Assembly: GCA_964555935.1 (NCBI GenBank)
Contig: CAZKUN010000075.1
Coordinates: 1 to 35,523 of the forward strand
Source of the DNA: CAZKUN01 sp964555935
GTDB lineage: Bacteria; Armatimonadota; Zipacnadia; Zipacnadales; VGFC01
Length of the DNA stretch: 35,523 nt
Direction: 5' to 3'
Shown in pieces: positions 34,501-35,523 of the stretch. The position numbers were made by a program, and so were the translations under genes. The first letter of the stretch is position 1, and each line of letters starts with the position of its first letter. A model generated the notes under the pieces. It was not told the origin of the DNA, ran no database searches, and saw nothing but the letters and a program-made list of their open reading frames with translations.

Positions 34501-35250
34501 TCGATCGACGCTGAATCTGCCGAATTCGAGGTCGATTCCGACGCGCGCCGGGCCTCGGTCCTTGACTTCCCGGCGCTCCATCTGACCCGTTACGATTTCG
34601 CCGACCTCGCGCCAAATGAGAAGCCATACGAGGTGTTGCCGCGGGCCGAGACTCGGGTCGTCGAGAGCGTCGCCGTGCAAGAAGAAGGAACCTGCCTGGC
34701 TATCACGGTGCGCGACCGGTACGAGGGCTTTGACGGGTCGACAACCTGGCGGATCGACCGCAGTGGGGTGGGGGAGATCAGCTACGACTATGCCTACCAC
34801 GGTGAGGAACTGAACGCGCGCGAGATTGGCGTCCGTCTCACGCTGCCTGAGTCATGCGACGAACTGCAGTGGCGACGATGGTCGGAGTGGGGTGTGTACC
34901 CGGAGGATAGTATCAGCCGCACGGAGGGAGTCGCCAAGGCGCGTCGAGATCCGGCACTTGGTGAGAGTCGGCGCGGCGTGCGTCCGGATTGGCCGTGGAG
35001 CCTGGACGAGACGGAGTTGGGGACAAACGACTTCCGGTCGGTGAAGCTGAACATCTACGAAGCAGCGCTCCGCTCAGCCACCGGCGCCGGCGTCGGAGTC
35101 CGGGCGAGTGCCGATGCCCACGTGCGGGCCTGCCTTGACGGGAACGGGGTGAAGCTGCACCTGCTGAAAGAGTGTCGCCTGGGGCCGGTCGTGCTTCGCG
35201 ACGGTGATCGACTGGCTGGGAGATCTGCAGTGCAGTTGCTGGCTCCGTGA
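31582..35250 (+). CDS. Secreted GH2-family glycoside hydrolase (beta-galactosidase-like)
   Basis: ATG 31582 has GGAGGAGAC upstream and a signal peptide (residues 1-23). The product is 1222 aa, longer than usual GH2 because of an N-terminal malectin-like beta-sandwich (about 30-175) and a carboxypeptidase-regulatory-like domain (about 180-260). The GH2 sugar-binding domain (about 285-425, Y-W-L-N-G-Q-L-L-G-Y), an Ig-like domain (425-545) and the TIM barrel (550-850) follow. The barrel has R-T-A-H-Y-P-P, the acid/base E671 in W-S-V-A-N-E-S and the likely nucleophile E732 in L-G-E-Y-N-F. A beta-sandwich region ends the protein. It should be a retaining exo-glycosidase acting on beta-linked hexose or hexuronic acid; the exact sugar cannot be told. 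Confidence 0.9.
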   Translation: MHHALTPAACVLALTAVVMEAGAQMPDALAEMPEGYHLQRYDDCGAPGRQPHIVCGGVHEYAVSSVNADRQARSVAWGWTEVQAVYDDLDPALEYVVAVTYANEPFNDRAQSLWANDTQLHGPHPLPRGGTERLIFRIPTSETQDGALTLRFRLEAQVNVVVSVVELWAAAPPPVAVHLLPVWALVGDVRGEVLDLSYGPLPGAAVRLETADDARAIASATADEAGAYSFPRRALDDVDPAESLVVVAQHAGVEARSVLPPEAWHFKPVRYRPIPSRQAGLKRGEVPLDGDWRIHPDPSGAARDKPLDADGWESFRVPGQWLQQGYDLPQDQAVAVAREFTIPSGWRGRRICARFEVVHAGTRYWLNGQLLGYSENLFTPVEWDLTDHVVFGRPNRLDLEMTVDTASERLSHSSGYAFHNLGGIDRSVRLFALPDVHVRDLRVAAGLDDEYRDGVLALDMSIDSSADEDIADLSVTVTLRDADGKRVRHSMPRTDLSTEGVEGTTATIHAVVPDPLKWSAEKPNLYDLRVELGHGDRVIETIERKVGFREVEVRGSQLYVNGKTVKLAGACRHEIDPLTGRADTARHAARDVELLKDANLNYIRTAHYPPTRELLDAADRLGMYVEVEAPFCWVHGEGDADDLGAVLTPTSAMIDYCHHHPSVILWSVANESQFNSLFEASAEVCKDLDPTRPTTFNNPDPKRICDIANLHYAPMPYDQHLEGDPRPIILGEYNFPVCHEQTDVRINPGLRELWGHGHGIPDSYWGWACAQSFEGPHLRPGTPPGTWSHITRSERIVGGAIWAAFDEPFYLPDGRDVGYAWRHGFWGLIDAWRRPKPEWWLAKLIFSPVWFPERRVRLSEGATAVVVPVENRYTFTELGELEFTWRMGSRAGRLTVDAPPGSTGEVEIPIPPDVEQGDLAIIDVHDAAGALVTVAAIQLGDPRPGTIPIPNAGPPSHSLANGKWKIEGDRYGFSIDAESAEFEVDSDARRASVLDFPALHLTRYDFADLAPNEKPYEVLPRAETRVVESVAVQEEGTCLAITVRDRYEGFDGSTTWRIDRSGVGEISYDYAYHGEELNAREIGVRLTLPESCDELQWRRWSEWGVYPEDSISRTEGVAKARRDPALGESRRGVRPDWPWSLDETELGTNDFRSVKLNIYEAALRSATGAGVGVRASADAHVRACLDGNGVKLHLLKECRLGPVVLRDGDRLAGRSAVQLLAP

Positions 35251-35255
35251 TGTGC

Positions 35256-35523
35256 TCATTCGTACGAGCCGTGCTCGCGGACCAACTCCATGACGCGGCA
35301 GTATTGCTCGAAGCTGACGCTGTCGGGCACGGAGTGGTCGGAGTGGTAGATGTATCCGCCGCCTTGTTTGGCGACGGTCACCTTCTCGCGGATCTCACGC
35401 TCGATTACGCGCGGGTCGGGGTCGGCCATGGCCCTCGTGTCGATCCCGCCCATGAAGGCCAACCGGTCCCCGTACTCCTGCTTCAGCGCGATCAGATCCA
35501 TCCCCGCCTTGACTTCCAGCGGC
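35256..35523 (-). CDS. URO-D-like (uroporphyrinogen decarboxylase/methyltransferase family) protein, C-terminal part
   Basis: The frame is open to the window edge, so the N-terminal part is missing; the visible 88 codons are the C terminus. P-L-E-V-K-A-G-M-D, F-M-G-G-I-D-T-R and G-G-G-Y-I-Y-H-S-D-H-S-V-P are the closing motifs of the URO-D superfamily, as seen in the many URO-D-like genes of Planctomycetota and Armatimonadota. Most of these are not heme enzymes but are thought to be corrinoid-linked methyltransferases such as MtaA/CmuA relatives. The stop is 5 bases from the stop of the convergent GH2 gene. Whether this copy is a decarboxylase or a methyltransferase cannot be decided from the tail. 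Confidence 0.85.
   Translation of the reverse strand, partial: PLEVKAGMDLIALKQEYGDRLAFMGGIDTRAMADPDPRVIEREIREKVTVAKQGGGYIYHSDHSVPDSVSFEQYCRVMELVREHGSYE

Overview
The window is GC-rich bacterial chromosomal DNA, densely coding with short intergenic gaps. The protein families suggest a Planctomycetota-like or related environmental lineage (Armatimonadota, Lentisphaerota or Hydrogenedentes-type). These families are secreted PQQ-type beta-propellers with CBM9 and malectin modules, LamG-like tails, GH123/DUF4091, DUF4838, URO-D-like methyltransferases and FG-GAP propellers. This placement is inferred from family content only; there is no rRNA or other marker. No tRNA, rRNA, CRISPR array or recognisable transposase was seen.

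Region A (1-3090): the tail of a LamG-like secreted protein converges on a compact three-gene minus-strand cassette. The cassette holds a 52-residue Cys-rich peptide with a 10-residue periodicity, an ScmC-type HPr-kinase-like P-loop protein, and a PF14907-type nucleotidyltransferase whose start overlaps the scmC stop (ATGA). It looks like a minimal system that modifies a ribosomal peptide, and no radical SAM enzyme, PqqD protein, protease or exporter is in the window. Just upstream lies a decayed, internally deleted second copy of the nucleotidyltransferase gene.

Region B (3091-11856, minus): two very large secreted proteins form an operon. One is a 1640-aa beta-propeller with an embedded methyltransferase-like domain, a DOMON-like insert, a CBM9-like domain and a C-terminal malectin domain. 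The other is a 1267-aa protein with a sugar-binding-like, a ThuA/glutaminase-like and a degenerate PHP-like part.

Region C (12108-19792, plus): a GH123-like hydrolase, a GH32/43-like propeller protein without signal peptide, and a DUF4838 (GH67-related) protein. The last two are separated by an inverted 485-bp segment that carries a small zinc-ribbon membrane protein. A perfect 56-bp direct repeat brackets this segment.

Region D (19789-28334, minus): two more GH123/DUF4091 proteins, an FG-GAP propeller, an ADP-ribosylglycohydrolase and a metallophosphoesterase. Here too one gene is bracketed by short direct copies of its upstream neighbour's 3' end.

Region E (28536-35523): a zinc-ribbon/zf-TFIIB protein whose membrane tail is in another frame, a divergent Nramp-like transporter, a lipoprotein with an internal duplication, a 1222-aa GH2 enzyme with both catalytic glutamates, and the C-terminal end of a URO-D-like protein.

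Overall this is a glycan-degradation locus built from exported hydrolases of rare families (three GH123-like, one DUF4838, one GH2), without SusC/SusD-type genes. A RiPP-like cassette sits at its edge. The two direct-repeat-bracketed genes suggest that single genes were inserted into existing operons. Start codons were chosen from Shine-Dalgarno sites and signal peptides; GAGGAGAC recurs in front of four starts.
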